Assembly: GCA_022842885.1 (NCBI GenBank)
Contig: JALHOR010000013.1
Span: 1 to 64,000 of the forward strand
From: Anaerolineae bacterium
GTDB lineage: Bacteria > Chloroflexota > Anaerolineae > Aggregatilineales > Phototrophicaceae
Length of the DNA stretch: 64,000 nt
Direction: 5' to 3'
Under the pieces are notes generated by a model, which did not search any database, was not told the DNA's origin, and worked only from the letters and a program-made list of their open reading frames with translations. Below are positions 1 through 9,381 of this stretch, piece after piece. A program made the position numbers and the translations under genes. Numbering within the stretch: position 1 is the first letter of the stretch; each line of letters starts with the position of its first letter.

Positions 1-353
1 ACACTACCACCACATCCAAAACTCAGTACTATAATGATCATAAAAAGGGCGAGATGTTTTAAAAAATATTTTATAAACCCAAATGTACTATCATAAAATC
101 GGTACCCCAGACACACATAAATCAACCCCGCTATTCCCCACAATGGCGAAAAACCAACAACACCCAAAGCTATTAGCTGCAAACACTCAATACCTATTGG
201 CGGATAAACAAAATTTGCTGCCATCAATAATATCCTCACTACCACCAGTATCCCCAGCACTATCGCCACTTTTGCCATGATATGCAGCAGTCCTAAGCGC
301 GGTTTTGCGTTTGGGGTGTTTTTGCGTTTCTTTTTGTAATCGCCGTTTTCCAT
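1..353 (-). CDS. Partial membrane protein, C-terminus off the window
   Basis: An open frame on the minus strand starts at an ATG at 353 and runs off the left edge without a stop, giving about 117 residues. The first 20 residues are strongly basic and polar (MENGDYKKKRKNT). Hydrophobic stretches follow at about residues 26-50, 55-85 and 103-113, so it is probably a small polytopic inner-membrane protein. I do not recognise the family. It is divergent from the glycyl-tRNA synthetase gene, with a 214-bp region between them. Confidence 0.55.
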   Translation of the reverse strand, partial: MENGDYKKKRKNTPNAKPRLGLLHIMAKVAIVLGILVVVRILLMAANFVYPPIGIECLQLIALGVVGFSPLWGIAGLIYVCLGYRFYDSTFGFIKYFLKHLALFMIIIVLSFGCGGS

Positions 354-518
354 AATTTTGCCTATCGCGTTATTCGCTGTTGATAGGCTTATTTTACGAT
401 GGAATGCCCATTTCGCTTTACCACATTTTTGCATTCTGTGTCATGACTACATATAATCGCTCGTATATGAAATGATGAGCCGCTGAGGTTGAATCTCGCC
501 AATCCCCATCGCAAACCC

Positions 519-524
519 TATAAT
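519..524 (+). promoter_or_regulatory. Possible -10 element of glycyl-tRNA synthetase gene
   Basis: A perfect TATAAT lies 43 bases before the ATG at 568. No good -35 sits at the standard distance (the nearest TTGAAT, at 489-494, is 24 bases upstream), so this is only a candidate. I see no T-box-like leader. Confidence 0.3.
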
Positions 525-567
525 AGCTCGCCATTACCTGTTTACCGAACAAAACGCAGGATACAGC

Positions 568-3500
568 ATGGCACAACCCCTGAATTTTCAGCAGGTTATC
601 CTGAAATTGCATGATTTTTGGTCATCACAAGGCTGCCTTATCTGGGAGCCGTATAATGTGCAGGTCGGCGCTGGCACCGGCAACCCTGCCACGCTCTTGC
701 GCGTTTTGGGTCCCGAACCGTGGCGCGTGGCATATGCTGAACCCAGTGTGCGCCCGGACGATGGACGCTTTGGCGAAAATCCCAATCGGATGCAAAAGTA
801 TTATCAATATCAAGTCATCCTAAAACCTGACCCCGGCAATCCTCAAGAAATGTATTTGCAATCGCTGGAAGCATTGGGCATTAATCCGCGTGAGCATGAT
901 ATTCGCTTTGTAGAAGACAATTGGGAATCGCCAGCACTAGGCGCGTGGGGCTTGGGTTGGGAAGTGTGGCTGGATGGGCAGGAAATCACCCAATTCACTT
1001 ATTTCCAGCAAGCGGGCGGCATTGAGCTAAAACCTGTGTCCGTTGAAATTACCTATGGTGTTGAACGCATTGTGTTGGCGTTGCAAAACAAAGAATCGGC
1101 ATGGCAAATTGATTGGTTGCCGGGCGTGACCTATGGCGACATCATGTATAACGAAGAAGTGGAACACTGCAATTATTATTTTAATATTGCCGACCCTGAG
1201 GCACTCAAAGAAGTTTACGATACCTATGAGCGCGAGATGGGACGGGCGTTAGAAGGTGATGCTGTTATCAGCGCCTATGATTATGTGCTGAAATGCAGCC
1301 ACTTGTTTAACGTGCTGGATACCCGTGGCGCTATTGGTGTGACAGAACGCGCCATTTATTTCCGGCGGATGCGCGATATGACGCGTAGCGTGGCAAAGGC
1401 ATATTTGGAAAAACGGCAAGTGTTGGGTTTCCCTATGCTCAAAATGCTGGATAAATGGGCAGTTCCGCAAATTGCCGTCCCATTGGAAAAATCATCTGCC
1501 AAGTTGGATGCTCCCGCTGATGTGCTGCTGGAAATCGGTGTGGAAGAAATGCCCGCTAGTGATGTGATGGATGTACAAAAACAGTTAGAAGCCGCCGCGC
1601 CAACTTTATTTGAATCGCTGCGGTTGGCACATGCTGGTGTACAAGTCATGGTGACGCCGCGCCGGATTGTGCTTCATGCCAAACAAGTCGCACCGCGCCA
1701 ACCTGACGAAGACCAAATCGTGAAGGGACCGCCGGCTGACCGAGCCTTTGATGCGGAGGGCAAGCCGACCAAAGCCGCCGAAGGCTTCGCCAAAGGCAAG
1801 GGCATTGATGTGAGCGCCCTCAAAATCGAAGAGGTGGATGGTGGACGCTATGTGACAGCGCAGGTTAAGCTGATTGGGCGTGCGGCATTGGAAGTCCTTG
1901 GTGAGGCATTGCCGAATTTTGTGGCGAGCATCAAGTTTGGAAAATCCATGCGCTGGAATGACACCGACATTGCTTTCTCGCGTCCGCTACGTTGGTTCTT
2001 GGCATTGTTTGGCGAAATTGTGATTCCATTTGAATACGCTGGCGTCCAAAGTGGTAGTATGACTCGCGGCATTCGTCCGTATGGGTCGCTCGAAATCCCT
2101 GTTCCAAATCAACAGGCGTATTTTGATGCGCTGCGCGAACAAGGTGTCATTCTGGATATTACAGAACGTCGCCAAATCATCTTGGAGCAAATTACGCGGC
2201 TTGCCGATGATATTAACGGCATCATTCCCGATGACCCGGCACTCTTAGATGAAGTCACGAATTTGGTAGAAGCGCCCACCGCATTGCGCGGCACGTTTGA
2301 AGTGGAGCATTTGCAATTGCCGCGCGATGTGCTGATTACCGTCATGCGGAATAAACAGCGTTACTTCGCGCTGGAAGATAAATTCGGGGTGCTGCTGCCT
2401 GTTTTTATTACGGTGCGTAATGGCGATGACCAGCATCTGGATAAAGTCATTTACGGCAACGAACAAGTATTAAAAGCCCGCTTTGCCGATGCTAGTTATT
2501 TCTACCAGCAAGATTTGAAGAAATCGCTGCCTGATTATCTCTCGCGGTTAGCCACGCTGACGTTCCAAGAAAAACTTGGCAGTATGCTGGATAAAAATGA
2601 GCGTATCGCCCGGTTAGTGAATCCCGTTGGCAAATTGCTGAATTTTGATGCGACGGATGTGGCGATTGCCCAACAAGCAGCGCATATCGCCAAAGCCGAT
2701 TTAGCCACGCAGATGGTGGTCGAGATGACTTCGCTGCAAGGCATTATGGGGCGGGAATACGCGCTCAAAGGCGATTATCCGCCAGAAGTGGCGAATGCCA
2801 TCTTTGAACATTGGTTGCCCCGTTTTGCTGGCGATATGATTCCGCGCAGCGAAGCCGGCACATTGTTGGCGCTGGCAGATAAACTCGATAGTTTGGTGGG
2901 CTTGTTTGCGGCGGGTCTAGCTCCCAAAGCCACCTCAGACCCGTATGGGCTGCGGCGGGCGATGTTGGGCATTATCCAGATTTTGATTCGTAAGGGCATC
3001 GATTTGGAATTGCCGCGTGCTTTCCGGTTGGCACTGGAAGTGCAACCGCTGCAGATGGATGCAGCGACAGCGCAGCAGTTACAAAGTTTCGCCGCTGGTC
3101 GCTTGGATGCGTGGCTGACAGAAGAACGCCAAACGACGCGCCGGGATGTGCTGCGGGCAGTGCTGGCTGAACAATCGCTTAATCCGTATCGGGCGTATAT
3201 TGCCATTAGCGAATTGGAAACGTGGGTCAATCGTGACGGGTGGGAAACCATCCTCGATAATTTTGCGCGGTGTGTTCGTATTACCCGCAGCGAAAAAATG
3301 ACCTACACCCTTGCCCCCGATGCTTTGGTTGAACCACAAGAGCAAGACCTATACGATGCCTATCTCCAAGTGGCGGATATTGCGGCAAAAGATACCAGCA
3401 TTGATACTTTATTAAGTGCCTTTGCGCCCATCGTGCCGCGCATTCAGGCGTTTTTTGACCATGTGTTGGTGAATGCCGAAGAAAAACGCCTGCGCGAAAA

Positions 3501-3576
3501 TCGGTTAGGCTTGCTGCAAGCCATTAGCGCCCTGCAAAAAGGGCGTGCCGATTTCAGCGAGTTAAGCGGATTTTAA
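568..3576 (+). CDS. glyQS: Glycine--tRNA ligase, fused alpha and beta chains
   Basis: Charges tRNA-Gly with glycine in the cytoplasm. The bacterial alpha2-beta2 type is normally encoded by separate glyQ and glyS genes; here both are in one 1002-residue chain. Residues 1-285 are the class II catalytic alpha chain (start with [13 protein letters not shown], then [11 protein letters not shown] and [16 protein letters not shown]). A short linker follows to about 315. The beta chain begins at [11 protein letters not shown] (about 320) and runs to the C-terminal anticodon-binding region. Fused forms of about this length are known in Chlamydia and some other lineages, so this is a real architecture, not an assembly artefact. 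Start chosen at the first ATG, which directly precedes the alpha-chain consensus; the SD is weak (GCAGGA). The gene stands alone, followed by a hairpin. Confidence 0.96.
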   Translation: MAQPLNFQQVILKLHDFWSSQGCLIWEPYNVQVGAGTGNPATLLRVLGPEPWRVAYAEPSVRPDDGRFGENPNRMQKYYQYQVILKPDPGNPQEMYLQSLEALGINPREHDIRFVEDNWESPALGAWGLGWEVWLDGQEITQFTYFQQAGGIELKPVSVEITYGVERIVLALQNKESAWQIDWLPGVTYGDIMYNEEVEHCNYYFNIADPEALKEVYDTYEREMGRALEGDAVISAYDYVLKCSHLFNVLDTRGAIGVTERAIYFRRMRDMTRSVAKAYLEKRQVLGFPMLKMLDKWAVPQIAVPLEKSSAKLDAPADVLLEIGVEEMPASDVMDVQKQLEAAAPTLFESLRLAHAGVQVMVTPRRIVLHAKQVAPRQPDEDQIVKGPPADRAFDAEGKPTKAAEGFAKGKGIDVSALKIEEVDGGRYVTAQVKLIGRAALEVLGEALPNFVASIKFGKSMRWNDTDIAFSRPLRWFLALFGEIVIPFEYAGVQSGSMTRGIRPYGSLEIPVPNQQAYFDALREQGVILDITERRQIILEQITRLADDINGIIPDDPALLDEVTNLVEAPTALRGTFEVEHLQLPRDVLITVMRNKQRYFALEDKFGVLLPVFITVRNGDDQHLDKVIYGNEQVLKARFADASYFYQQDLKKSLPDYLSRLATLTFQEKLGSMLDKNERIARLVNPVGKLLNFDATDVAIAQQAAHIAKADLATQMVVEMTSLQGIMGREYALKGDYPPEVANAIFEHWLPRFAGDMIPRSEAGTLLALADKLDSLVGLFAAGLAPKATSDPYGLRRAMLGIIQILIRKGIDLELPRAFRLALEVQPLQMDAATAQQLQSFAAGRLDAWLTEERQTTRRDVLRAVLAEQSLNPYRAYIAISELETWVNRDGWETILDNFARCVRITRSEKMTYTLAPDALVEPQEQDLYDAYLQVADIAAKDTSIDTLLSAFAPIVPRIQAFFDHVLVNAEEKRLRENRLGLLQAISALQKGRADFSELSGF

Positions 3577-3598
3577 GCTATTGTCGTCATGATGCAGT

Positions 3599-3620
3599 GG
3601 GGTATTGGTAGCAATACCCC
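3599..3620. terminator. Hairpin after glycyl-tRNA synthetase
   Basis: GGGGTATT, a six-base loop and AATACCCC form a perfect 8-bp stem 22 bases after the synthetase stop. The only T-run (TTTTT) begins about 12 bases later, so it is a weak terminator candidate or another small palindrome. Confidence 0.35.
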
Positions 3621-3677
3621 CGCTATGATGTGTTTTTGTATCGGTAGCGTATTTGAAATGATTGAAGGATTGGGTGT

Positions 3678-4964
3678 GTGAATACTGTTAATGTCCCGTC
3701 TTCGGCGGTGACTGTGCGGACGCTGGCAAATGGATTAACCGTTCTCCTCAAAGAATCGCATACTGCCCCGGTCATTAGCTGGTGGATGATGTATCGGATA
3801 GGTAGTCGGAATGAGCGCACCGGGCAGACTGGCATTTCCCATTGGGTCGAACATATGATGTTCAAAGGCACGCCGCGTTATCCGGCAGGTGTGTTAGACA
3901 AGCTCATTGACCGCGCTGGCGGACAATGGAATGCGTTTACGTCGCTGGATTACACGATGTATTATCAAACGCTGCCGGCAGACCGCATTGAATTGGCGTT
4001 GGATGCCGAAGCGGATAGGATGACGCAAGCAAAGTTTGCCGCATCCGATGTCACTTCGGAACGGACTGTGATTATTTCGGAACGGCGCGATAACGAAAAC
4101 AGCCCCACTTTCTGGCTGAACGAAGAAATGCGCGGTGCAGCGTTCCGGGTGCATGGGTATCATCATGAAATCATCGGCGATATGACCGACTTGCATACCA
4201 TGACCCGCGATGATTTGTACGCACATTATCGCCAACACTATACCCCGGCGAATGCAGTGGCGGTGGGCGTCGGTGCTTTTGACACAAACGACATGCTGGC
4301 AAAAATCGCTCAATATTATGACGATGTGCCGACTGATTCCGCGCCAAAATTGTTTGTACGCCCAGAACCTGAACAACAAGGGGAACGCCGCATTCGCGTA
4401 GAGCGTCCCGGCAATACGGCATTTATCCGCGTTGCCTATCGTGTGCCACCATCACTGCATCCCGATTGGCTATGTTTAGAAGTGTTGGATAGCGTGCTAA
4501 CAGGACCCGGCGGTGGCGTAGATAACAAAACCAGCCGTCTCTATCAAGCGTTGGTCAAAACCGGAATAACAGCAAATATTGGCGGCGGCTTGCAAGAAAC
4601 CATTGACCCCTACCTCTATAGTTTGGGGGCGACTATCAACGATGGGCATACGCCCGAAGAAACAGAAGCGATTATTCTGGCAGAAATTGAACGAGTGCGC
4701 GAAAACGGCATTACATCGCTGGAATTAGAAAAAGCCAAAAAACAGGCACGCGCTGCCTTCGCCTACAGCACCGAAAGCATCACCAATCAAGCCTATTGGT
4801 TGGCACAGTCCGCCGCATTAGGCGATATTCGTTGGTTTGATGAATATCTTGATAAATTGCAAGCTGTTACGTTAGCGGATATTCAACGGGTGGCACAAAC
4901 TTATCTTGTGCCGCGTAATCGCACCGTCGGCTATCTGATTCCGACAGGTAGAGAGGGCGACTAA
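3678..4964 (+). CDS. M16 family zinc peptidase, catalytic subunit
   Basis: Insulinase/processing-peptidase-like metallopeptidase of 428 residues. The inverted zinc motif HxxEH is present as HWVEH (H55, E58, H59) and the third ligand is E135 in VIISER, at the spacing usual for the family. The N-terminal M16 domain (about 15-165) is followed by the inactive M16C half (about 170-425). The start is GTG at 3678, supported by AAGGA at 3665-3669, eight bases upstream. It overlaps the next gene at TAATG, so the two are translationally coupled and probably form a heterodimer of active and inactive subunits, as known for bacterial M16B pairs. The substrate cannot be told; no signal peptide is visible, so a cytoplasmic peptide-degrading role is the simplest inference. 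Confidence 0.92.
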   Translation: MNTVNVPSSAVTVRTLANGLTVLLKESHTAPVISWWMMYRIGSRNERTGQTGISHWVEHMMFKGTPRYPAGVLDKLIDRAGGQWNAFTSLDYTMYYQTLPADRIELALDAEADRMTQAKFAASDVTSERTVIISERRDNENSPTFWLNEEMRGAAFRVHGYHHEIIGDMTDLHTMTRDDLYAHYRQHYTPANAVAVGVGAFDTNDMLAKIAQYYDDVPTDSAPKLFVRPEPEQQGERRIRVERPGNTAFIRVAYRVPPSLHPDWLCLEVLDSVLTGPGGGVDNKTSRLYQALVKTGITANIGGGLQETIDPYLYSLGATINDGHTPEETEAIILAEIERVRENGITSLELEKAKKQARAAFAYSTESITNQAYWLAQSAALGDIRWFDEYLDKLQAVTLADIQRVAQTYLVPRNRTVGYLIPTGREGD

Positions 4965-6244
4965 TGGCTACTCACAATCAATTTTCGCTGCCCTCCCCAG
5001 AAAATATTACGCGGGTGGTGTTGGACAATGGCATTGTTATTTTGGCGTATGAGAACTGGCATGTGAAATCCGTCGTGATGAGTGGCTCATTGGAAGCGGG
5101 CAGCATCCATGAACTGCCTGAAGATAATGGACTGGCATCGCTGACGGCGGCGGCGCTCATGCGTGGTACGCGCCACCGCGATTTTGATACGCTGCATGGT
5201 GAATTGGAAGATATTGGCGCGGATTTGAGCATCGGTGCTGGCACCCACAGCGTTAGTTTTGGCGGCAAAGCCTTGGCAGAAGATTTGCCTGTGCTGCTGG
5301 ATGTGCTGAATGATGTGCTGCGCTACCCGACGTTCCCAGATAATTTTGTCGAGAAATTGCGCCAACAGCGGCTTACTGAACTCAATTACAGCGAATTTGA
5401 CGCCCGTTATCGGGCTGGACGGGCATTCCGCGAAACGCTGTATCCCCCAACCCATACCTATCATTTTTCATCCTATGGTTCATTAGAAACACTACCCCAT
5501 CTCACATCAGCCGCCTTGCGGGCGTTTCATCAACAACATTATCATCCAGCGGGGATGATTATTAGCATCGTTGGTGCTGTTAAGGCTGCGGACGCTGTGG
5601 CATTGGTGCAAGCCAAATTTGCCGATTGGCACAATAATGGTCAGACTGCCGCCGTTGACCTGCCTGCCATGACATTGCCAGATGAGACGCGCCGCGTCTA
5701 TGTGGGATTGCCGGGCAAAACACAAGCCAGTATCGTCATGGGGCTTATAGGACCCTCGCGCTATGCCGAAGATTATCAAGCGGCATTGCTAGCTAACAGT
5801 GTGTTGGGCGAATTTGGCATGATGGGACGCATTGGGCATGTGATTCGGGAACAATTGGGTTTGGCGTATTATGCGTATAGCCGTTTGGAAGGCGGCGCTG
5901 GTCCCGGCGCATGGAGCATCGCAGCGGGTGTCGCGCCAGAAAATGTCGAACTCGCCATTGAACGTGCTTTAGATGAAGTGCGGCGGTTGATTCAAGAACC
6001 GGTCAGCGATGAAGATTTGGCAGATAACCAATCCTATTTTACTGGACGACTGCCCTTGCGCTTAGAAAACAGCGCCGGTATTGCCGCAACGCTGCAAACG
6101 ATAGAACGCTATCATTTGGGTTTAGACTATATTCAAACTTATCATGATAAAATTTACCGTTTGACGCAAGATGATTTACTGCACGCAGGTCAGCATTATC
6201 TTGACCCCGATCGGTTTGTGATTGCTGTTGCGGGACCAGAGTAA
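4964..6244 (+). CDS. M16 family peptidase-like, non-catalytic partner
   Basis: A 426-residue M16 homologue whose start ATG overlaps the stop of the upstream M16 gene. The region that should carry HxxEH reads NGLASLTAAALMRGT, so the zinc ligands are gone. The C-terminal half keeps the family pattern GHVIREQLGLAYYAYS, where the R/Y pair that contacts substrate carbonyls normally lies. This is the expected regulatory or structural half of an M16B heterodimer. No signal peptide. The gene is followed by a palindrome-rich intergenic element. Confidence 0.9.
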   Translation: MATHNQFSLPSPENITRVVLDNGIVILAYENWHVKSVVMSGSLEAGSIHELPEDNGLASLTAAALMRGTRHRDFDTLHGELEDIGADLSIGAGTHSVSFGGKALAEDLPVLLDVLNDVLRYPTFPDNFVEKLRQQRLTELNYSEFDARYRAGRAFRETLYPPTHTYHFSSYGSLETLPHLTSAALRAFHQQHYHPAGMIISIVGAVKAADAVALVQAKFADWHNNGQTAAVDLPAMTLPDETRRVYVGLPGKTQASIVMGLIGPSRYAEDYQAALLANSVLGEFGMMGRIGHVIREQLGLAYYAYSRLEGGAGPGAWSIAAGVAPENVELAIERALDEVRRLIQEPVSDEDLADNQSYFTGRLPLRLENSAGIAATLQTIERYHLGLDYIQTYHDKIYRLTQDDLLHAGQHYLDPDRFVIAVAGPE

Positions 6245-6317
6245 GTTTGCTATACGATGATACAGGTTTAAACCGTTGCTAAAACGTCGGTTTATATTCT
6301 GATTGTGTAAAAAAGGC

Positions 6318-6460
6318 ATAACTATTCAGGTTATTTTTAGCCCTCACCCTAGCCCACCTTGCGACGGGGCTTCATCCCTCTCCCGTAGGAGAGGGACTTT
6401 AACCCCTACGTTGGATATTATCTCCCCTTCTCTTTTGGGGGATGAGGGCTGAGTAGTTAT
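6318..6460. repeat. MITE-like palindromic element
   Basis: Nested inverted repeats: ATAACTATTC at 6318-6327 matches the complement of GAGTAGTTAT at 6451-6460 with one mismatch; AGCCCTCA at 6339-6346 pairs with TGAGGGCT at 6443-6450; an inner perfect hairpin CCCTCTCC-CGTA-GGAGAGGG lies at 6376-6395. No coding potential. It resembles non-autonomous terminal-inverted-repeat elements and fills most of the gap between the M16 pair and the convergent STAS gene. Confidence 0.6.
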
Positions 6461-6492
6461 GATTTGAGCTAAAACTTTGTTTTACAATGGTA

Positions 6493-7791
6493 TTAGGGTT
6501 TATCGTCTACATCGGCATTGTTGCGCCGCGACACCATTGTTTTTTCGATGCCGGGCAAAGTGTTATGGACTAATTGTTGTATCTGCTCTGGCGACACATA
6601 CCCATGATGCAGTGCCACCGCCACATCTAATTCATCCAAAATATTTAACGATGGTGAACTGGCAAGGCTATCAGTGCCGAGCAGCACTGGAATGTCTTTT
6701 GCCAAGAATTTTTCTAGGGGCATCCGTCCACAGTGCAATCTGAGGTTGCTGCGTGGACAATGGACAACGGTGCAATCATGGTCTTTGATGCGTTGAATAT
6801 CGGCATCATCTACTTGCACAGCATGGATCAACAGTGGTTTTAAATCCAATGCGCCCAAATCTTCCAGATAAGCAATCGGTGATTTGCCCGGTGAGAGAAT
6901 CGGGGGCAAGGCAGCATCATAATATTGGTTAAATTCACCGCTGCCATCCCGCAAAAAATCGCTTTCGCCCGGACTTTCGGCAGCATGAATACATAATGGC
7001 ACGGCTTCTTGACGAGCATATGCCAACGCCTTTGCCCACAATGCCGGATGCACCGAATACGGCGCGTGCAATTCTAACCCCACTTGAAGCGTACTACTGC
7101 CACGAGTGCGGCTGCGCCAATAATCAATCAAATCTCGAATAGCTTGGAAATGCCCTTCCCAATGCTGTGGGTGCGTTTGCAGCATTTCGATATATACAAT
7201 GCCTTGTAAGCCAGAAGCCAACAGCGGTTCAATGCTTAAACCGCGCACGCTGACATCCCCAATCACCGTTGTACCCGAATCAATCAGGGTTTGGATGCCT
7301 GCTTCGGCAGCCGCTTGAAAGCGATTATCAAGGTCTTTATCCGCAGCGCGTAAAGTGCGTTCCACACGCTCCCGTATCCAAGAGACAAAATTCACCCCGG
7401 TGACATCTGGGCAGCACTGCCGCAACCAAGAAAATTCCAGATGTGTATGGGCATTGGTCAGCGGTTGGAAACTGTGCAGTGCCGCTGTAGGCGTCTCATA
7501 TAACCGATACATCACATCCAACCCGGTGATAGACAACACTTCGCGCACGCGAGCCGACGGGGCTGTGATGCATATATTCTCGGTGCGTTCATGCAAACGA
7601 TGCAATAAGCGCAGTCCGGCGGCACTCAGATAATTGACCTCAGCCATATTGAGGATAAGTTTCTGCTCAGTGGTAATCTGAGTTTCATCGAATAAACGCG
7701 CCTGTATTTGCGGCGTGCTGATACTATCCAGCCGCCCCGCCAAATTAATCATAAGCGTTTGCCCGATACGCCGAGTCTCAATGGTCATCAT
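6493..7791 (-). CDS. STAS domain fused to amidohydrolase (deaminase-like)
   Basis: A 432-residue two-domain protein. Residues 2-105 look like a STAS (anti-sigma-factor antagonist) domain; S56 in NYLSAAGLRLL sits where SpoIIAA-type proteins are phosphorylated. From about 110 a metal-dependent amidohydrolase follows: HxH in NAHTHLEFS (H115, H117), a third His in LCIHAAES, a fourth in LLIHAVQVDD and the catalytic Asp in GTDSLASS. This order resembles aminofutalosine/adenosine-type deaminases. The STAS domain occupies the place of the usual N-terminal beta-sandwich strands. The substrate is unknown. No partner kinase or anti-sigma factor gene lies nearby. A possible promoter lies at 7831-7859. 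Confidence 0.8.
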   Translation of the reverse strand: MMTIETRRIGQTLMINLAGRLDSISTPQIQARLFDETQITTEQKLILNMAEVNYLSAAGLRLLHRLHERTENICITAPSARVREVLSITGLDVMYRLYETPTAALHSFQPLTNAHTHLEFSWLRQCCPDVTGVNFVSWIRERVERTLRAADKDLDNRFQAAAEAGIQTLIDSGTTVIGDVSVRGLSIEPLLASGLQGIVYIEMLQTHPQHWEGHFQAIRDLIDYWRSRTRGSSTLQVGLELHAPYSVHPALWAKALAYARQEAVPLCIHAAESPGESDFLRDGSGEFNQYYDAALPPILSPGKSPIAYLEDLGALDLKPLLIHAVQVDDADIQRIKDHDCTVVHCPRSNLRLHCGRMPLEKFLAKDIPVLLGTDSLASSPSLNILDELDVAVALHHGYVSPEQIQQLVHNTLPGIEKTMVSRRNNADVDDKP

Positions 7792-7830
7792 AGGTTGGTT
7801 TGCCCTTTAACGGCTCTCACATGGCTATTC

Positions 7831-7859
7831 ATTATAGCGGCATTCATGAGCAAGGTAAA
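7831..7859 (-). promoter_or_regulatory. Candidate promoter of STAS-amidohydrolase gene
   Basis: On the minus strand TTTACC (7859-7854), a 17-base spacer and a perfect TATAAT (7836-7831) lie about 40 bases before the ATG at 7791. Confidence 0.45.
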
Positions 7860-7899
7860 ACGGCAGATATGGATTGGATGGATGCAAGCCGCCCATTTC

Positions 7900-8118
7900 T
7901 TAAGAGGTCGTTTTGATAGCGAATGCGAGACCTCTTTCTTCTAGGGCTTGCCGCAGGATTTTGATTGCCTTCGGTCCAACACCATGCAGTTTTAAAATGT
8001 CTTTTTCGGTAACACTGGTCAGTTGTTCAAGCCGTAAATAACCGGCACCAATGAGAGCTTGGCGGGCTGGTTGTCCTATCGGTGGTAAATCAATCTGTAG
8101 TTCATCATCGGGTGTCAT
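7900..8118 (-). CDS. Small helix-hairpin-helix protein
   Basis: Seventy-two residues. LPPIGQPARQALIGAGY and LHGVGPKAIKILRQAL form the helix-hairpin-helix pattern seen in the RNA polymerase alpha C-terminal domain and related DNA-binding modules. The start is well supported by AAAGGA a few bases upstream. It lies between the STAS gene and an FAD oxidoreductase on the same strand. Probably binds DNA non-specifically or mediates protein contacts; the precise role cannot be told. Confidence 0.75.
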   Translation of the reverse strand: MTPDDELQIDLPPIGQPARQALIGAGYLRLEQLTSVTEKDILKLHGVGPKAIKILRQALEERGLAFAIKTTS

Positions 8119-8150
8119 AATATTTCCTTTATAACAGATAAAATGTTGTT

Positions 8151-9311
8151 TTACGCCAATATCTTTGCTTCCAAGCGCCGCACATCCACCGCGCCGAGAG
8201 ATGCCCCGGTAAGCAGATGGTCTACGGCGCGTTCTGCGGTGCCAGCCCCCAACGATAAGCCATGCCCGGTAAAACCGACAGCGAAACCGACTCGTGGTTT
8301 ATCGGGCAAAGTGCCGGCTAATGGCAAGCCATCCACGCTAAAGCCCATGATGCCTGCCCACCGTCGTGCTACTGGCACGGTCACATCCGGGAAATATTGG
8401 CGCAGATACGCATCCAAAACGCGCTGCACCGGGTCTGTCGCAAAATCTTCGGTGGTATTATGTTCTTGCTCAAAATAACGATTACGTCCGCCACCCAACA
8501 GCAGGCGGTTATCAAATGTGCTGCGATAATACATATACCCATAGTCGCTGTAGCCAAGCGTTTTCATGGGTGGTTCGGGCATGGGTTCTGTCACCAGCAC
8601 TTGCCCGCGTGTGGGAATCACCTTGCCAATAAAATACGGGTCAATTTGTGGCGAATACGCATTGGTGCAAAGCAGCACATAATTTGCCTTAAAAATCACT
8701 TTGCGCGTATACACCGTCACTTGTTCGGGATGAGTCTGTTCAATGTGATACAGTTCATTGTTGGCGATGAGTTCCGCGCCACTGGTTTTTAAAACTGCCT
8801 GCGCCAATTGAACGGGCTGCACCGCACCATCATCAGGATTTTCGATGGCATTAAAATAGCCACGTCCTAGTGGGTCGCGGCTGTGATAAAGCATATCAAT
8901 ACCGGCAGCATCCAATGCCCGCGCTGCTTGCTCAATATCGGCGGCTTCTTCGCGGCTTTCCGAGAGCAATAGTGAGCCGCAAGTCGTAATACTGACTTCA
9001 TCAGTTTGTGCTGCCACACTACGCCAAAAACGAATCGTGTGTTTGGAGAGTTCCCACATTTCTTTGGCAACGGCTTCGCCATATTTTTCAATCGCCCGAT
9101 GATAATAGCTATCGAGTCCGGTAATCATGAAGCCCGCATTACGCCCACTCGCGCCTAATGCAACATCCGCTTTTTCGGTAATGACCACTTGGCGTCCGGC
9201 TTGCGCCGCAAAATACGCCGCGCCGCAGCCCACCAACCCTGCGCCCACCACCAGAAAATCCACTTCGCGCACAGGCTGATTGCCCTCTGCCTGCCAATAA
9301 GAAACACTCAT
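8151..9311 (-). CDS. FAD-dependent oxidoreductase, DAO family
   Basis: A 386-residue flavoenzyme. The dinucleotide-binding motif VVGAGLVGCGAAYFA is at about residues 21-35, after a 16-residue leader. GASGRNAGFM is typical of the D-amino-acid-oxidase/glycine-oxidase/sarcosine-oxidase superfamily, and the C-terminal segment (VGFAVGFTGHGLSLGAGTA) completes the FAD site. It should oxidise an amine or amino acid; the substrate cannot be predicted. It lies on the same strand as the downstream HHH gene (32-bp gap). Confidence 0.88.
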   Translation of the reverse strand: MSVSYWQAEGNQPVREVDFLVVGAGLVGCGAAYFAAQAGRQVVITEKADVALGASGRNAGFMITGLDSYYHRAIEKYGEAVAKEMWELSKHTIRFWRSVAAQTDEVSITTCGSLLLSESREEAADIEQAARALDAAGIDMLYHSRDPLGRGYFNAIENPDDGAVQPVQLAQAVLKTSGAELIANNELYHIEQTHPEQVTVYTRKVIFKANYVLLCTNAYSPQIDPYFIGKVIPTRGQVLVTEPMPEPPMKTLGYSDYGYMYYRSTFDNRLLLGGGRNRYFEQEHNTTEDFATDPVQRVLDAYLRQYFPDVTVPVARRWAGIMGFSVDGLPLAGTLPDKPRVGFAVGFTGHGLSLGAGTAERAVDHLLTGASLGAVDVRRLEAKILA

Positions 9312-9381
9312 CTTGGATAACTCCCTATGCCGCCAAAAATAATATTCAAATCATAACACAAGTGACAAGACCGCTAATGCA

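Noticed and set aside
83-280. Plus-strand 65-residue ORF near the left edge
   Set aside because: It lies antisense to the open membrane-protein frame that runs off the edge; Pro-rich low-complexity product without SD.
2775-3251. Minus-strand 158-residue ORF inside the glycyl-tRNA synthetase gene
   Set aside because: Antisense shadow with no recognisable protein features.
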